From assembly GCF_051962475.1 (NCBI RefSeq), contig NZ_JBQCCF010000064.1:140758-204757 (forward strand): 64,000 bases of DNA. Reading direction: 5' to 3'. Origin of the DNA: Dyella_A sp051962475 (GTDB taxonomy: Bacteria > Pseudomonadota > Gammaproteobacteria > Xanthomonadales > Rhodanobacteraceae). Position 1 is the first letter of the stretch. Each line of letters starts with the position of its first letter. The notes under the pieces were generated by a model, which saw nothing but the letters and a program-made list of their open reading frames with translations, was not told where the DNA came from and did not search any database. The position numbers were made by a program, and so were the translations under genes. Shown here one piece after another: positions 1 to 7,636 of the stretch.

Positions 1-1
1 G

Positions 2-319
2 CCGCGCAGTTCGGAAGAGATCGTCGCGGCGCTGGGCGAAACCACCGACTGGCACGAAAAGACCATCCGCACCTTGCTCAACCGCCTGCTCGGCAAGGCG
101 GCGGTAAACGCCGAACGCGACGGCCGACGCTACCTCTACCGCCCGCTGCTCACCCGCGAGCAATGGCAGTCGAGCGAGAGTCGCAACCTGCTCGACCGCG
201 TGTTCGGCGGAAAGGTAGCGCCGCTGCTGGCGCACTTTTCCACGCACGAGAAACTCAGCAAACGCGACATCGCCGAGCTGCGTGCCTTGATCGACACCAT
301 CGACGCCAAGGAGCGCTGA
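2..319 (+). CDS. BlaI/MecI-family transcriptional repressor (5' end missing)
   Basis: The gene enters from the left edge, so its start is outside the window; 105 codons are visible. The visible part reads as the winged-helix segment of a BlaI/MecI repressor (EEIVAALGETTDWHEKTIRT, then NRLLGKAA and DGRRYLYRPLLTREQW) followed by a C-terminal helical part that would serve for dimerisation. Members of this family repress their own operon and are inactivated by proteolysis triggered by a BlaR1/MecR1-type membrane sensor. The next gene, which starts 1 nt after this stop codon, encodes exactly such an M56 partner. The regulated target cannot be told from the window; no beta-lactamase is nearby. Confidence 0.85.
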   Translation, partial: PRSSEEIVAALGETTDWHEKTIRTLLNRLLGKAAVNAERDGRRYLYRPLLTREQWQSSESRNLLDRVFGGKVAPLLAHFSTHEKLSKRDIAELRALIDTIDAKER

Positions 320-320
320 G

Positions 321-1571
321 ATGCTGGCGAACCTGGTCGATCTCACCGCTGGGCTGGTGCTGGTGCTGTTGCTGCGCCGTCCGGTGCGCCGCCTGTTCGG
401 CGCCGGACCGGCGTTCACGTTGTGGCTGTGGCCGATGCTGCTGGGCGCGCTGCCCTGGCTGCCCGCCCTTCCCGCACGCTGGCATTGGCTGGCGCACGTG
501 ATCGCCTCGCCAGGCGCCATCGCTGGCACCGGCCCGCTCAACGCGACCGCCGATTTTCACCTGCCGTGGATGGCACTCTGGCTGGCCGGCGCGGCCATCG
601 CGCTGCTGCGCCTCGCGCATGCCTATGTGCGGTTGCGTCGGCGCTGCCGCGTGTTGCCGGCCGCCCTGCTGGCGCATTGCCAGCGCGCGCATCCCCAGCT
701 CGATCCACGGCGACTGCGCCAGCACCCGCAGGGGCCGGCGGTGCTGTGTGCTCTCCGCAGCGTGATCCTGCTGCCAGCGGATTTCCTGCAGCGCTTCGAT
801 CCAGCCCAGCGCGAGCTGGTCCTGGCTCACGAGCAGGGACACATCACGCGCCACGATCCGTTGTGGAGCCTTCTGGCCGACGTGCTCGCCGCGCTGCTGT
901 GGTTCCACCCGCTGGCATGGCTGGCGCTGCCGCGCTTCCGGCTCGATCAGGAGCTGGCCTGTGACGAGCGCGTCCTGCGCCAACGCAGCGCCGACGCCGG
1001 CGTCTACGCCCGCACCCTGCTCGCCAGCACCGGCATGGACGCCGCGCCGGTGCTCATCCCCTGGCTCGCGGAGCCGCAACTGAAGGAACGACTGATGATG
1101 ATTCGACGCGATCGCACCACCACCGCACGCCGCTTCGTCGGGTATCTGGGCGTGGCGCTTTTCATCAGTGGCGTCGGCCTGGCCGCGCAGGCGTCGCCGC
1201 TGGTCACCGAACCGAGTGCTAAGGCCACGCAGGATCTGCAGGCCAACGTGCTAATGCAGCCGCGCTATCCGAAAGCCTCCATCATCAACAGGGAGCAAGG
1301 CACAGTAGTCCTCAAGGTGCTGGTCAATCCCGATGGCACCGTGAAGACCGTCGACTACGACCCCAAGGCGAGCACCACGACCTCGGCAAACCTGATTGCC
1401 GCCGCCAGCGATGCGGCGATGCAGTGGCATTTCAATCCCGCCATGAAGGGCGGCCAGCCCATCGAGAGCGCTGCGCGGGTGCCGGTGTCCTTTCAGTTGG
1501 ACCCGTTGCCCGATGCCGCCTCCGCCGCGGATTCCGAGAATCGAAGTGCAAAACAGCCAGAAAAGCACTGA
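321..1571 (+). CDS. M56-family (BlaR1/MecR1-like) membrane antirepressor metallopeptidase with C-terminal TonB domain
   Basis: A 416-residue membrane protein. The N-terminal half has hydrophobic segments near residues 5-20, 30-50 and 83-98, then the zinc protease signature HEQGH (H170-H174) in the context LAHEQGHITRHD, followed by LLWFHPLAW and the downstream acidic ligand region QELACDERVL, typical of peptidase family M56. After another hydrophobic segment (about 270-285) comes a TonB C-terminal-like domain (about 305-395; PRYPKASII, GTVVLKVLVNPDGTV, WHFNPA). BlaR1/MecR1 proteins sense an external signal and trigger cleavage of the BlaI repressor encoded just upstream, so the pair is a sensing unit. 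The TonB_C fusion replaces the penicillin-binding sensor of true BlaR1, so a beta-lactam signal should not be assumed. Confidence 0.85.
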   Translation: MLANLVDLTAGLVLVLLLRRPVRRLFGAGPAFTLWLWPMLLGALPWLPALPARWHWLAHVIASPGAIAGTGPLNATADFHLPWMALWLAGAAIALLRLAHAYVRLRRRCRVLPAALLAHCQRAHPQLDPRRLRQHPQGPAVLCALRSVILLPADFLQRFDPAQRELVLAHEQGHITRHDPLWSLLADVLAALLWFHPLAWLALPRFRLDQELACDERVLRQRSADAGVYARTLLASTGMDAAPVLIPWLAEPQLKERLMMIRRDRTTTARRFVGYLGVALFISGVGLAAQASPLVTEPSAKATQDLQANVLMQPRYPKASIINREQGTVVLKVLVNPDGTVKTVDYDPKASTTTSANLIAAASDAAMQWHFNPAMKGGQPIESAARVPVSFQLDPLPDAASAADSENRSAKQPEKH

Positions 1572-1572
1572 T

Positions 1573-1601
1573 TTGAAAGTCTTTTGATGGGTTGGTAGGC
1601 T
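1573..1601 (+). promoter_or_regulatory. Putative sigma-70 promoter of the NlpC/P60 gene
   Basis: TTGAAA at 1573-1578 and TAGGCT at 1596-1601 are separated by 17 bp, starting at the stop codon of the M56 gene. A start site near 1608 would leave a leader of about 20 nt before the ATG at 1629. Inferred from motif match only. Confidence 0.5.
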
Positions 1602-1628
1602 CGGCACACCTTCCGTCGGGCCTGCCGT

Positions 1629-2189
1629 ATGACTACCCGCCCCCGCGCCACCCGGTCCCTGCTCCGCCGCCTTTCCTGGGTAACGATGGCAACAGCGGCC
1701 CTGCTGCTCGCCGCCTGCTCCAGCGCGCCGCATCGGCGCGAACCCACCTTCAAGACCTCGCACTCCGAGCTGGCCGACCTGCCGGCGCGCGCCCCTTCCG
1801 CGGCCAGCGCGCAGGTTGCCAACGACGTGCTGTTCCGCGCCATGGCGCTGGTCGGTACGCCATACAAATGGGGTGGCAACACGCCGCAATCCGGCTTCGA
1901 CTGCAGCGGGCTGGTGGATTACATCTACCGCCATGCCGCCGACATCGCGCTGCCGCACAGCTCGCGCGCGATGTCGGAACTGGGGCAGAAAGTGAAACGC
2001 ATGAAGGAACTGGCCAGTGGCGATCTGGTGTTCTTCGGCAGCCGTAGCGGGATCAGCCACGTCGGCGTCTACGTGGGCCAGGGGCGCTTCGTGCATGCGC
2101 CCAACTCGGGCGGCACGGTGCGGCTGGACGACATTGACGGGCCCTACTGGCGCGACCATTTCGAGTTCGGCAAGCGGCTGCTGGATTGA
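1629..2189 (+). CDS. NlpC/P60 (C40) cell-wall endopeptidase, lipoprotein
   Basis: 186 residues. The N-terminus has a basic n-region, a hydrophobic core and a lipobox LLAAC with the lipidated Cys at position 30, so it should be anchored in the outer or inner membrane facing the periplasm. The NlpC/P60 domain covers about residues 65-185 and shows the catalytic Cys in DCSG (C92), the His in SHVGVYVG (H144) and the third polar residue in HAPNSG (H156). The family hydrolyses the D-Glu to diaminopimelate linkage in peptidoglycan stem peptides (MepS/Spr type). It appears monocistronic, with its own promoter and a strong shared terminator downstream. A second C40 peptidase lies at 47.0-47.7 kb. Confidence 0.92.
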   Translation: MTTRPRATRSLLRRLSWVTMATAALLLAACSSAPHRREPTFKTSHSELADLPARAPSAASAQVANDVLFRAMALVGTPYKWGGNTPQSGFDCSGLVDYIYRHAADIALPHSSRAMSELGQKVKRMKELASGDLVFFGSRSGISHVGVYVGQGRFVHAPNSGGTVRLDDIDGPYWRDHFEFGKRLLD

Positions 2190-2241
2190 TAGCGCTGGCC
2201 AACACAGACCGGCGCCTTCTGGACGAAGTGGGGGCGAACGA

Positions 2242-2275
2242 AAAACGGCGCCTTGCGGCGCCGTTTTGTTTTTAC
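2242..2275. terminator. Bidirectional intrinsic terminator
   Basis: An 11-bp perfect stem, AAAACGGCGCC (2242-2252) with GGCGCCGTTTT (2257-2267) and a TTGC loop, with T-rich flank. It lies between two convergent genes (NlpC/P60 and the FKBP), so it can end both transcripts. Confidence 0.85.
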
Positions 2276-2292
2276 TTGTGATCGGCGCGCAC

Positions 2293-2778
2293 TCAGTGTG
2301 CTTCGGCGCCCGGCGGGTGCGCGTGGCCGTGCTGGATCTCTTCCTCGGTGCCATCGCGCACTTCGTTGATGGTCACGTCGAAGTGCAGCGTCTTGCCGGC
2401 CATCGGGTGGTTGAGGTCCACGTCCACGGCGGTCATGCCGACCTTGTGCACGGTCACCACGCGCTGGCCGCCCTGCTTGAGCGAGAGCACCGTGGTCATG
2501 CCCGGCTTGAGCCTGTTCGCCTGCTGGAAATACTTCTTCGGCACGCGCTGGATCTGCCCTTCCTGGCGCTCGCCGTAGCCATCGGCCGGAGCCACAGCCA
2601 CCTGCAGCGACTCGCCGGCCTCGTGGCCTTCCAGCGCCGTCTCCAGGCCCGGGATCAGCTGGCCGTGGCCGAGCAACACCCACAGCGCCTCGTCGCGGTC
2701 GTGCGAACTTTCGACCTTCTCGCCATCCACCGTAAGGGTGTAGTGCAGCGAAACCACCTTGTCTTTGCCAGCCTTCAT
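2293..2778 (-). CDS. slyD: SlyD-like FKBP-type peptidyl-prolyl cis-trans isomerase
   Basis: 161 residues from the chosen start. The order is SlyD-like: a split FKBP fold (VVSLHYTLTVDGEKVESS, then GHGQLIPGLETALEGHEAGE), an inserted IF chaperone flap (about 65-125), then the last FKBP strand (LNHPMAGKTLHFDVTINEVR). The C-terminus is short and His-rich (HGHAHPPGAEAH), a reduced version of the metal-binding tail of E. coli SlyD. It should act in the cytosol on proline isomerisation and possibly nickel handling. An in-frame Met lies 8 codons upstream at 2802, but the ATG at 2778 has AGAGACAGG in front of it and begins at the family's usual N-terminus. The divergence from other isomerases makes SlyD versus plain FKBP a modest uncertainty. 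Confidence 0.88.
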   Translation of the reverse strand: MKAGKDKVVSLHYTLTVDGEKVESSHDRDEALWVLLGHGQLIPGLETALEGHEAGESLQVAVAPADGYGERQEGQIQRVPKKYFQQANRLKPGMTTVLSLKQGGQRVVTVHKVGMTAVDVDLNHPMAGKTLHFDVTINEVRDGTEEEIQHGHAHPPGAEAH

Positions 2779-2815
2779 TGCCTGTCTCTTGTGCGATTGC
2801 AAACCCGGGATTCTA

Positions 2816-4048
2816 TCAGGAGCGCTCCGGTTCGAAGGACACCCCGCGCACTTCCGGCCCGCGCCAGGCCAGGAACGCCAGCACCAGCGCCACGGCGGCC
2901 ATCCACACCGCCATCACCAGCGCGTAGTCGCCGCCGCGCTCGGTCGCCAGCCACGCCTGGATCGACGCCGTACCGGCAGCCAGCAGATTGCCCAGCTGGT
3001 AGGCGAAGCCAGGAAGCGTGGCACGCACGTCGTGCGGCGCCAGCTCGTTGAGGTAGGTCGGCACCACACCCCAGGCGCCCTGCACCATCACCTGGATCAG
3101 GAACGCGCCGATGCCGAGCAGCACCACCGAGCCGCCGAACGTCCACAGCGGGATGCACGGCAGCGCCAGCAGCGCGGCCACCACCATCGCGCGTCGACGC
3201 CCCACCCGCTCCGACCAGCTGCCGAAGGTGAGCCCGCCCACGATCGCGCCGGCGTTGAGCAGCATGGTCAGCGCAGCCACCGTGCCCGCATCGAAGTGCC
3301 GCTGCGCCTTGAGGAAGGTGGGGTACATGTCCTGCGAGCCATGGCTGAACATGTTGAACGCGGCCATCAGCAGCATCATGTAGACCAGCCGCTTGCCGTT
3401 GCCACGCATGGCCGCCAGTGCGCCGCGCTGCGCACCCTGCGCGCGCGCCGCCTGCCAGGTCGGCGACTCGGGCACCTTGGCGCGCAGGTACAGCACCAGC
3501 ACGGCCGGCAGCGCCCCCACCACGAACATCGCGCGCCAGCCCAGACCGAACACGCTGAAGACCAGCCAGTAGGCCAGTGCACCGAGAAAGTAACCGCACG
3601 GATAACCGCTCTGCAGCAGGCCGGACACCGCGCCGCGTGCCTTCGCCGGCACCGTCTCCATCGCCAGCGAGGCGCCGATCCCCCACTCGCCACCCATCGC
3701 GATGCCGAACAGGAATCGCATCGCCAGCAGTGCCGTGAGCGAGGGCGCGAAGGCACACGCCAGCTCCAGCACCGAGAACATCAGCACGTCGACCATCAGC
3801 ACCGGCTTGCGCCCATAGCGGTCGGCCAGACGTCCAAAGATCAACGCACCGAGCGGCCGCGCCGCCAGCGTGAGCAGGATGCCGAAGGTGACCTCGGTGT
3901 GGCCGACGTGGAACTCGGTGGCGATCTCGTCCAGCACGAACACCAGCAGGAAGAAATCGAAGGCATCCAGCGTCCAGCCCAGGAAGCTGGCCAGCACGGT
4001 GTGGCGCTGGGTGGTGTCGAGCCCACGCAAGGTGGCTACGAATGACAT
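2816..4048 (-). CDS. MFS transporter, SHS/sugar-acid symporter type
   Basis: 410 residues with about 12 hydrophobic segments. The start of TM1 (LGWTLDAFDFFLLVFVL) and the loop 2-3 motif GRLADRYGRKPVLM are the signatures of the major facilitator superfamily. The segment GIAMGGEWGIGASLAMETVP is characteristic of the sialate:H+/lactate (SHS, JEN1/NanT-like) branch and related aromatic-acid carriers, so a monocarboxylate or sugar acid is a reasonable substrate class, but the actual substrate cannot be read from sequence. It is transcribed in the same direction as slyD, ending 38 nt from the chosen slyD start. No catabolic genes are adjacent. Confidence 0.85.
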   Translation of the reverse strand: MSFVATLRGLDTTQRHTVLASFLGWTLDAFDFFLLVFVLDEIATEFHVGHTEVTFGILLTLAARPLGALIFGRLADRYGRKPVLMVDVLMFSVLELACAFAPSLTALLAMRFLFGIAMGGEWGIGASLAMETVPAKARGAVSGLLQSGYPCGYFLGALAYWLVFSVFGLGWRAMFVVGALPAVLVLYLRAKVPESPTWQAARAQGAQRGALAAMRGNGKRLVYMMLLMAAFNMFSHGSQDMYPTFLKAQRHFDAGTVAALTMLLNAGAIVGGLTFGSWSERVGRRRAMVVAALLALPCIPLWTFGGSVVLLGIGAFLIQVMVQGAWGVVPTYLNELAPHDVRATLPGFAYQLGNLLAAGTASIQAWLATERGGDYALVMAVWMAAVALVLAFLAWRGPEVRGVSFEPERS

Positions 4049-4245
4049 GCGAGCTCCTCATGCGCGTCCGACGAACAGCAGGCGAGGCTAACATGCGCAG
4101 TGGTGGCGAAGCGCGGTCTCCACGGCCTTGCCGCGGCCCGAGCGGCGACCTCCCCCGATGCCAGCGACCGGATGCTCGTCAGGCCACAATCGACCGCAGC
4201 ACGGTCCGGGTTTGACGCGCAGCAGCACGGAACGCTCCGATCGGC

Positions 4246-4251
4246 TACACT
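4246..4251 (+). promoter_or_regulatory. Possible -10 element upstream of rhlE
   Basis: The 385-bp gap 4049-4433 separates the divergent MFS gene from rhlE and holds no gene I can support. TACACT at 4246-4251 resembles a -10 hexamer in the same sequence style (GCTACA...GCC) as the TACAAT in front of deaD. No convincing -35 is placed at 16-18 bp. If used, it implies a long leader of about 175 nt, which would not be unusual for an RNA helicase subject to post-transcriptional control. Confidence 0.3.
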
Positions 4252-4433
4252 ACGCCGGCTCGTAGACGCCCCCGACTCCCTTGCGGACATCGCGGCGATG
4301 GCCAGGCCTTCGCCCATTCCCCCACCCCGGTAGCGCGCACGGCACCCGACCAGCCATCGCTCGATGTGCGGTCGTCGAATTCATCGTCCGCCGCGCGGTA
4401 TCAGGGAGCGCAGCAGACCACTCAGGAGTTTCC

Positions 4434-5783
4434 ATGTCTTTTGAATCGCTGGGCCTTGCGCCCGCGTTGCTGCGCGCGCTCGCCGACGAGGGCTATACCG
4501 AGCCGACGCCGATCCAGGCCGGCGCGATCCCGCTGGTGATTGCCGGGCACGACCTGCTCGCCGCCGCACAGACCGGCACCGGCAAGACCGCCGCGTTCGC
4601 GTTGCCGGTCATCCACAAGCTGATGCAGGGCCGTGACACGCAGACGCGCCGCCCGCGCGTGCTGGTGCTCACCCCGACCCGCGAGCTGGCCGCGCAGGTC
4701 AACGACAACTTCCGCGACTACGGCAAGTACGTGCGTGTGGCCACCACCACCATCTTCGGCGGCGTGGGCATGGGCCCGCAGATCAACGCACTGCGCCGCG
4801 GCGTGGACGTGGTGATTGCCACCCCCGGCCGCCTGATCGACCACATGCAGCAGCGCACCATCGACGTCACCGGCATCGACACGCTGGTGCTGGATGAGGC
4901 CGACCGCATGCTGGACATGGGCTTCATGCCGGCGCTCAAGCGCATCGTCAACGCGCTGCCCAAGCAGAAGCGTCAGACGCTGCTGTTCTCGGCCACCTTC
5001 GCCGCGCCGATCAAGGCGCTGGCAATGCAGTTCATGACCGATCCGCGCGAAGTGTCGGTGACCCCGCCGAACACCGTGGCGCCGCTGGTCAGCCACCACG
5101 TGCACCCGGTCGATGCCGCACGCAAGCGCGACCTGCTGCTGCACGTGCTGTCGCAGGACAGCCGCCGGCAGACGCTGGTGTTCAGCCGCACCAAGCACGG
5201 CGCCGACAAGCTGGTGACCTACCTCAACGTGTCCGGCATCCGCGCCGCAGCGATCCACGGCAACAAGAGCCAGAACGCCCGCACCCGCGCGCTAAGCGAT
5301 TTCAAGACCGGCCGCGTCACCGTGCTGGTGGCCACCGACATCGCCGCACGCGGCATCGACATCGACCAGTTGCCGATCGTCATCAACTATGACCTGCCGA
5401 TGGTCGCCGAGGACTACGTGCACCGCATCGGCCGCACCGGTCGCGCCGGTGCCGAAGGCCTGGCCGTGTCGCTGGTGAGCCACGACGAATCCGGCCTGCT
5501 GCGCGACATCCGCATGCTGGTGAAGCAGGACATCGCGATCACCCCGGTGGCAGGCTTCGAGCCGTCCGCGCCGCTGCGCCTGGACGCCGGTGCGCCGCGT
5601 CCGGTGCAGGGCAACCAGCGCCAGGGCCGCCAGTCGCAGCGCCCGCAGCAGGGCCGCCCGGCGGGTAACGGCAAGAGCAGTGCCTCGCACCGCCCGCACG
5701 GTCACGTGCAGCAGGGCAGTGGCGAGCACGCGGCGGGCAATCGCTCGCGGCGTCGCTCGCGTCGTCCGGCCGCCAAGGCCTGA
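4434..5783 (+). CDS. rhlE: ATP-dependent DEAD-box RNA helicase, RhlE type
   Basis: 449 residues starting at the ATG at 4434, which has CAGGAG in front and begins MSFESLGL as in RhlE. Helicase motifs are in order: Q motif (YTEPTPIQ, 21-28), Walker A AQTGTGKT (45-52), PTRELAAQ, TPGRLIDH, DEAD (about 153), SAT (about 186), DIAARGIDI and HRIGRTGRAG (about 330). The tail from about 380 is low-complexity, rich in R, Q, G and ends RRRSRRPAAKA, as in RhlE proteins that use basic tails to hold RNA. It unwinds short RNA duplexes in rRNA maturation and RNA turnover. A second DEAD-box gene (DeaD type) lies 1.9 kb downstream on the same strand. Confidence 0.92.
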   Translation: MSFESLGLAPALLRALADEGYTEPTPIQAGAIPLVIAGHDLLAAAQTGTGKTAAFALPVIHKLMQGRDTQTRRPRVLVLTPTRELAAQVNDNFRDYGKYVRVATTTIFGGVGMGPQINALRRGVDVVIATPGRLIDHMQQRTIDVTGIDTLVLDEADRMLDMGFMPALKRIVNALPKQKRQTLLFSATFAAPIKALAMQFMTDPREVSVTPPNTVAPLVSHHVHPVDAARKRDLLLHVLSQDSRRQTLVFSRTKHGADKLVTYLNVSGIRAAAIHGNKSQNARTRALSDFKTGRVTVLVATDIAARGIDIDQLPIVINYDLPMVAEDYVHRIGRTGRAGAEGLAVSLVSHDESGLLRDIRMLVKQDIAITPVAGFEPSAPLRLDAGAPRPVQGNQRQGRQSQRPQQGRPAGNGKSSASHRPHGHVQQGSGEHAAGNRSRRRSRRPAAKA

Positions 5784-5797
5784 TCACCACGCGATGC

Positions 5798-5829
5798 AAA
5801 AGGGCGGCGCCTCACGGCGCCGCCCTTTT
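5798..5829. terminator. Bidirectional terminator between rhlE and fghA
   Basis: A 14-bp perfect stem spans 5798-5811 and 5816-5829 with loop TCAC. The outer A4/T4 pairs give a T tract in both directions. It sits between the convergent rhlE and fghA genes. Confidence 0.88.
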
Positions 5830-5853
5830 GCTGTCCGTGATGGCAGCGGGCTC

Positions 5854-6705
5854 CTACAGGAGGCCCAGCGCCTTGGCGTGGTGGCGCAGGTGGTCTTCCA
5901 TGAAGGTGCTGATGAACCAATAACTGTGGTCGTAGCCGAGGTGGCGGCGCAGCAGCAGCGGCTGACCGGCCTCGGCGCAGGCCTGGTCGAACAACTCGGG
6001 CTTGAGCTGCGCTTCCAGGAATTTATCCGCCTCGCCTTGATCGATCAGAATCGTGCCCGGAAAGCTCTGCCGGTGGACCAGTTCGCAGGCGTCGTAGTCG
6101 GCCCAGGCCGCACGATCCTCGCCCAGGTATTTCGGCAGCGCCTTGCGGCCCCATGGCACTTGGCTGGGCGCCACGATCGGCGCGAACGCCGATACCGAGC
6201 GATAGCGTTCGGGGTGACGCAGGGCGACGGTCAGCGCGCCGTGGCCGCCCATCGAGTGGCCGAAGATGCCGCTGCGTTCGAGGTCGACCGGGAAATGCCG
6301 CGCGACCAGCGCCGGCAGTTCCTCCACCACGTAACGATGCATGTTGAATCGCTCCGCATAGGGCGCCTGCGTGGCATCGACGTAGAAGCCCGCACCCTCG
6401 CCGAATTCCCAGTCGCCGGTGGCGCCCTCGATGCCGGTATCGCGCGGGCTGGTGTCGGGCATCACCAGCACCAGACCGAACTGCGCGGCCAGTCGCTGGG
6501 CGCCGGCCTTGATGGTGGCGGTCTCCTCGGTGCAGGTGAGGCCGGCTAGGTAGTACAGCACCGGGCACTTGCCCTGCACCGCCTGCGGCGGCTGGTAGAC
6601 GGCGAACCGCATCGACCCTGCGCAGCTGGTGGAGGCGTGGCGATAGAAGCCCTGCACGCCGCCGAAACAGGCCTGCTCGGAAAGAGTCTCGAAACCGTCC
6701 ATCAC
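5854..6705 (-). CDS. fghA: S-formylglutathione hydrolase
   Basis: 283 residues, the usual length. It hydrolyses S-formylglutathione to formate and glutathione in the glutathione-dependent formaldehyde detoxification pathway, in the cytosol. The esterase-D alpha/beta-hydrolase fold is clear: the family motif LAGLTCTEETA (53-63), nucleophile Ser151 in GHSMGG, Asp227 in DQGEADKFL and His260 in GYDHSYWF. The partner dehydrogenase (adhC/frmA) is not next to it here, so it is either elsewhere or the enzyme serves as a general esterase. The gene stands alone between a convergent helicase and an SDR gene 68 nt upstream. Confidence 0.93.
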   Translation of the reverse strand: MMDGFETLSEQACFGGVQGFYRHASTSCAGSMRFAVYQPPQAVQGKCPVLYYLAGLTCTEETATIKAGAQRLAAQFGLVLVMPDTSPRDTGIEGATGDWEFGEGAGFYVDATQAPYAERFNMHRYVVEELPALVARHFPVDLERSGIFGHSMGGHGALTVALRHPERYRSVSAFAPIVAPSQVPWGRKALPKYLGEDRAAWADYDACELVHRQSFPGTILIDQGEADKFLEAQLKPELFDQACAEAGQPLLLRRHLGYDHSYWFISTFMEDHLRHHAKALGLL

Positions 6706-6773
6706 CGCCTCCGTGGAATCAACACAAGATGTCGATCATAAGCCGCCATCCACAACGCAGCGCTTCGAAGCGC

Positions 6774-7523
6774 TCAACGTTCCTGGTCGGTGGGCCGCAT
6801 CAGGATCTCGTTGATGTTGACGTGCGGCGGGCGCGTCACGCAGAACGCGATCACCTCGGCCACGTCGCGCGACTGCAGCTGACGCATGGAGTCGGCCCAG
6901 GCATTGAGCGCGTCCTTGGTGGCGGCGTGGCCGATGTGATCGCGCAGCTCGGTCTGCACCACGCCCGGCTCGATCACGCTCACGCGGATGCCGTGCTGAT
7001 ACACCTCGCGCCGCAGCGCCTCGGAAAACGCCACCACGCCGAACTTTGTCGCCGAGTACGCCGCGGCATTCGGGTTGGCGATGCGCCCAGCGGTGGAGGA
7101 GATGTTGACGATGTGGCCGTCGTGGCGCGTCGTCATACCCGGCAGCGCGGCCTGGGTGGACGCGATCAGGCTGAGCACGTTGAGCTCCAGCATCTGCCGC
7201 CAGCGGCCCAGGTCGGCCTCGGCCACCGGCTCCAGGTACATCACGCCAGCGTTGTTGACCAGGACGTCCAGACGTCCGAAATGCGCCTCGGTGTCGCGCA
7301 CCACGCGCTGGGCGTCAACCTCATCGAGCAGGTCGGCCTCCAGCACCAGCGGTTCGGCGCCCAGCGCGGCCAGTTCGGCAGCCAGCCGTTGCAGCCGGTC
7401 GTGGCGGCGCGCCGTCACCGCCACGCGCGCACCTTCCTCGGCCAGGGCGATCGCCGTCGCCTCACCGATCCCGGAGGACGCGCCCGTCACCAGCGCGACC
7501 TTTTCCACCAGACGCTTCGCCAT
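6774..7523 (-). CDS. Short-chain dehydrogenase/reductase (classical SDR)
   Basis: 249 residues. The Rossmann glycine motif TGASSGIG (13-20), NNAG (90-93), the catalytic Ser142/143 in NISSTAG and YSATK with Tyr156 and Lys160 mark a classical SDR with all catalytic residues. An Arg pair (ARRHDR) after strand 2 suggests NADP(H) preference. The sequence resembles the YdfG-like 3-hydroxy acid dehydrogenase group, but the substrate is not determinable. Neighbours (fghA downstream on the same strand, deaD divergent) give no pathway clue. Confidence 0.88.
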   Translation of the reverse strand: MAKRLVEKVALVTGASSGIGEATAIALAEEGARVAVTARRHDRLQRLAAELAALGAEPLVLEADLLDEVDAQRVVRDTEAHFGRLDVLVNNAGVMYLEPVAEADLGRWRQMLELNVLSLIASTQAALPGMTTRHDGHIVNISSTAGRIANPNAAAYSATKFGVVAFSEALRREVYQHGIRVSVIEPGVVQTELRDHIGHAATKDALNAWADSMRQLQSRDVAEVIAFCVTRPPHVNINEILMRPTDQER

Positions 7524-7581
7524 GCCTGAATCTCCTGTGCCTTGAACGTTTTACGAGACGGGCCACATGCCCGCAGCCTGC

Positions 7582-7587
7582 TACAAT
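7582..7587 (+). promoter_or_regulatory. Putative -10 of deaD
   Basis: TACAAT at 7582-7587 is a good -10 hexamer 50 nt upstream of the deaD ATG. The corresponding -35 region is poor, so the call rests on the -10 alone. The divergent SDR gene starts at 7523. Confidence 0.45.
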
Positions 7588-7636
7588 AGCGCCCATTTTC
7601 CGCGCGCCGTCCGGCGTGCCACCCCGAGGTTCCCCG

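Noticed and set aside
2759..4045. 428-codon plus-strand frame opposite the MFS gene
   Set aside because: Arg/His/Gln-rich shadow; the minus-strand MFS gene has clear TM segments and signature motifs.
4100..4333. Short frames on both strands in the gap before rhlE
   Set aside because: No ribosome binding site, no family, and they overlap each other; more likely leader or promoter sequence.
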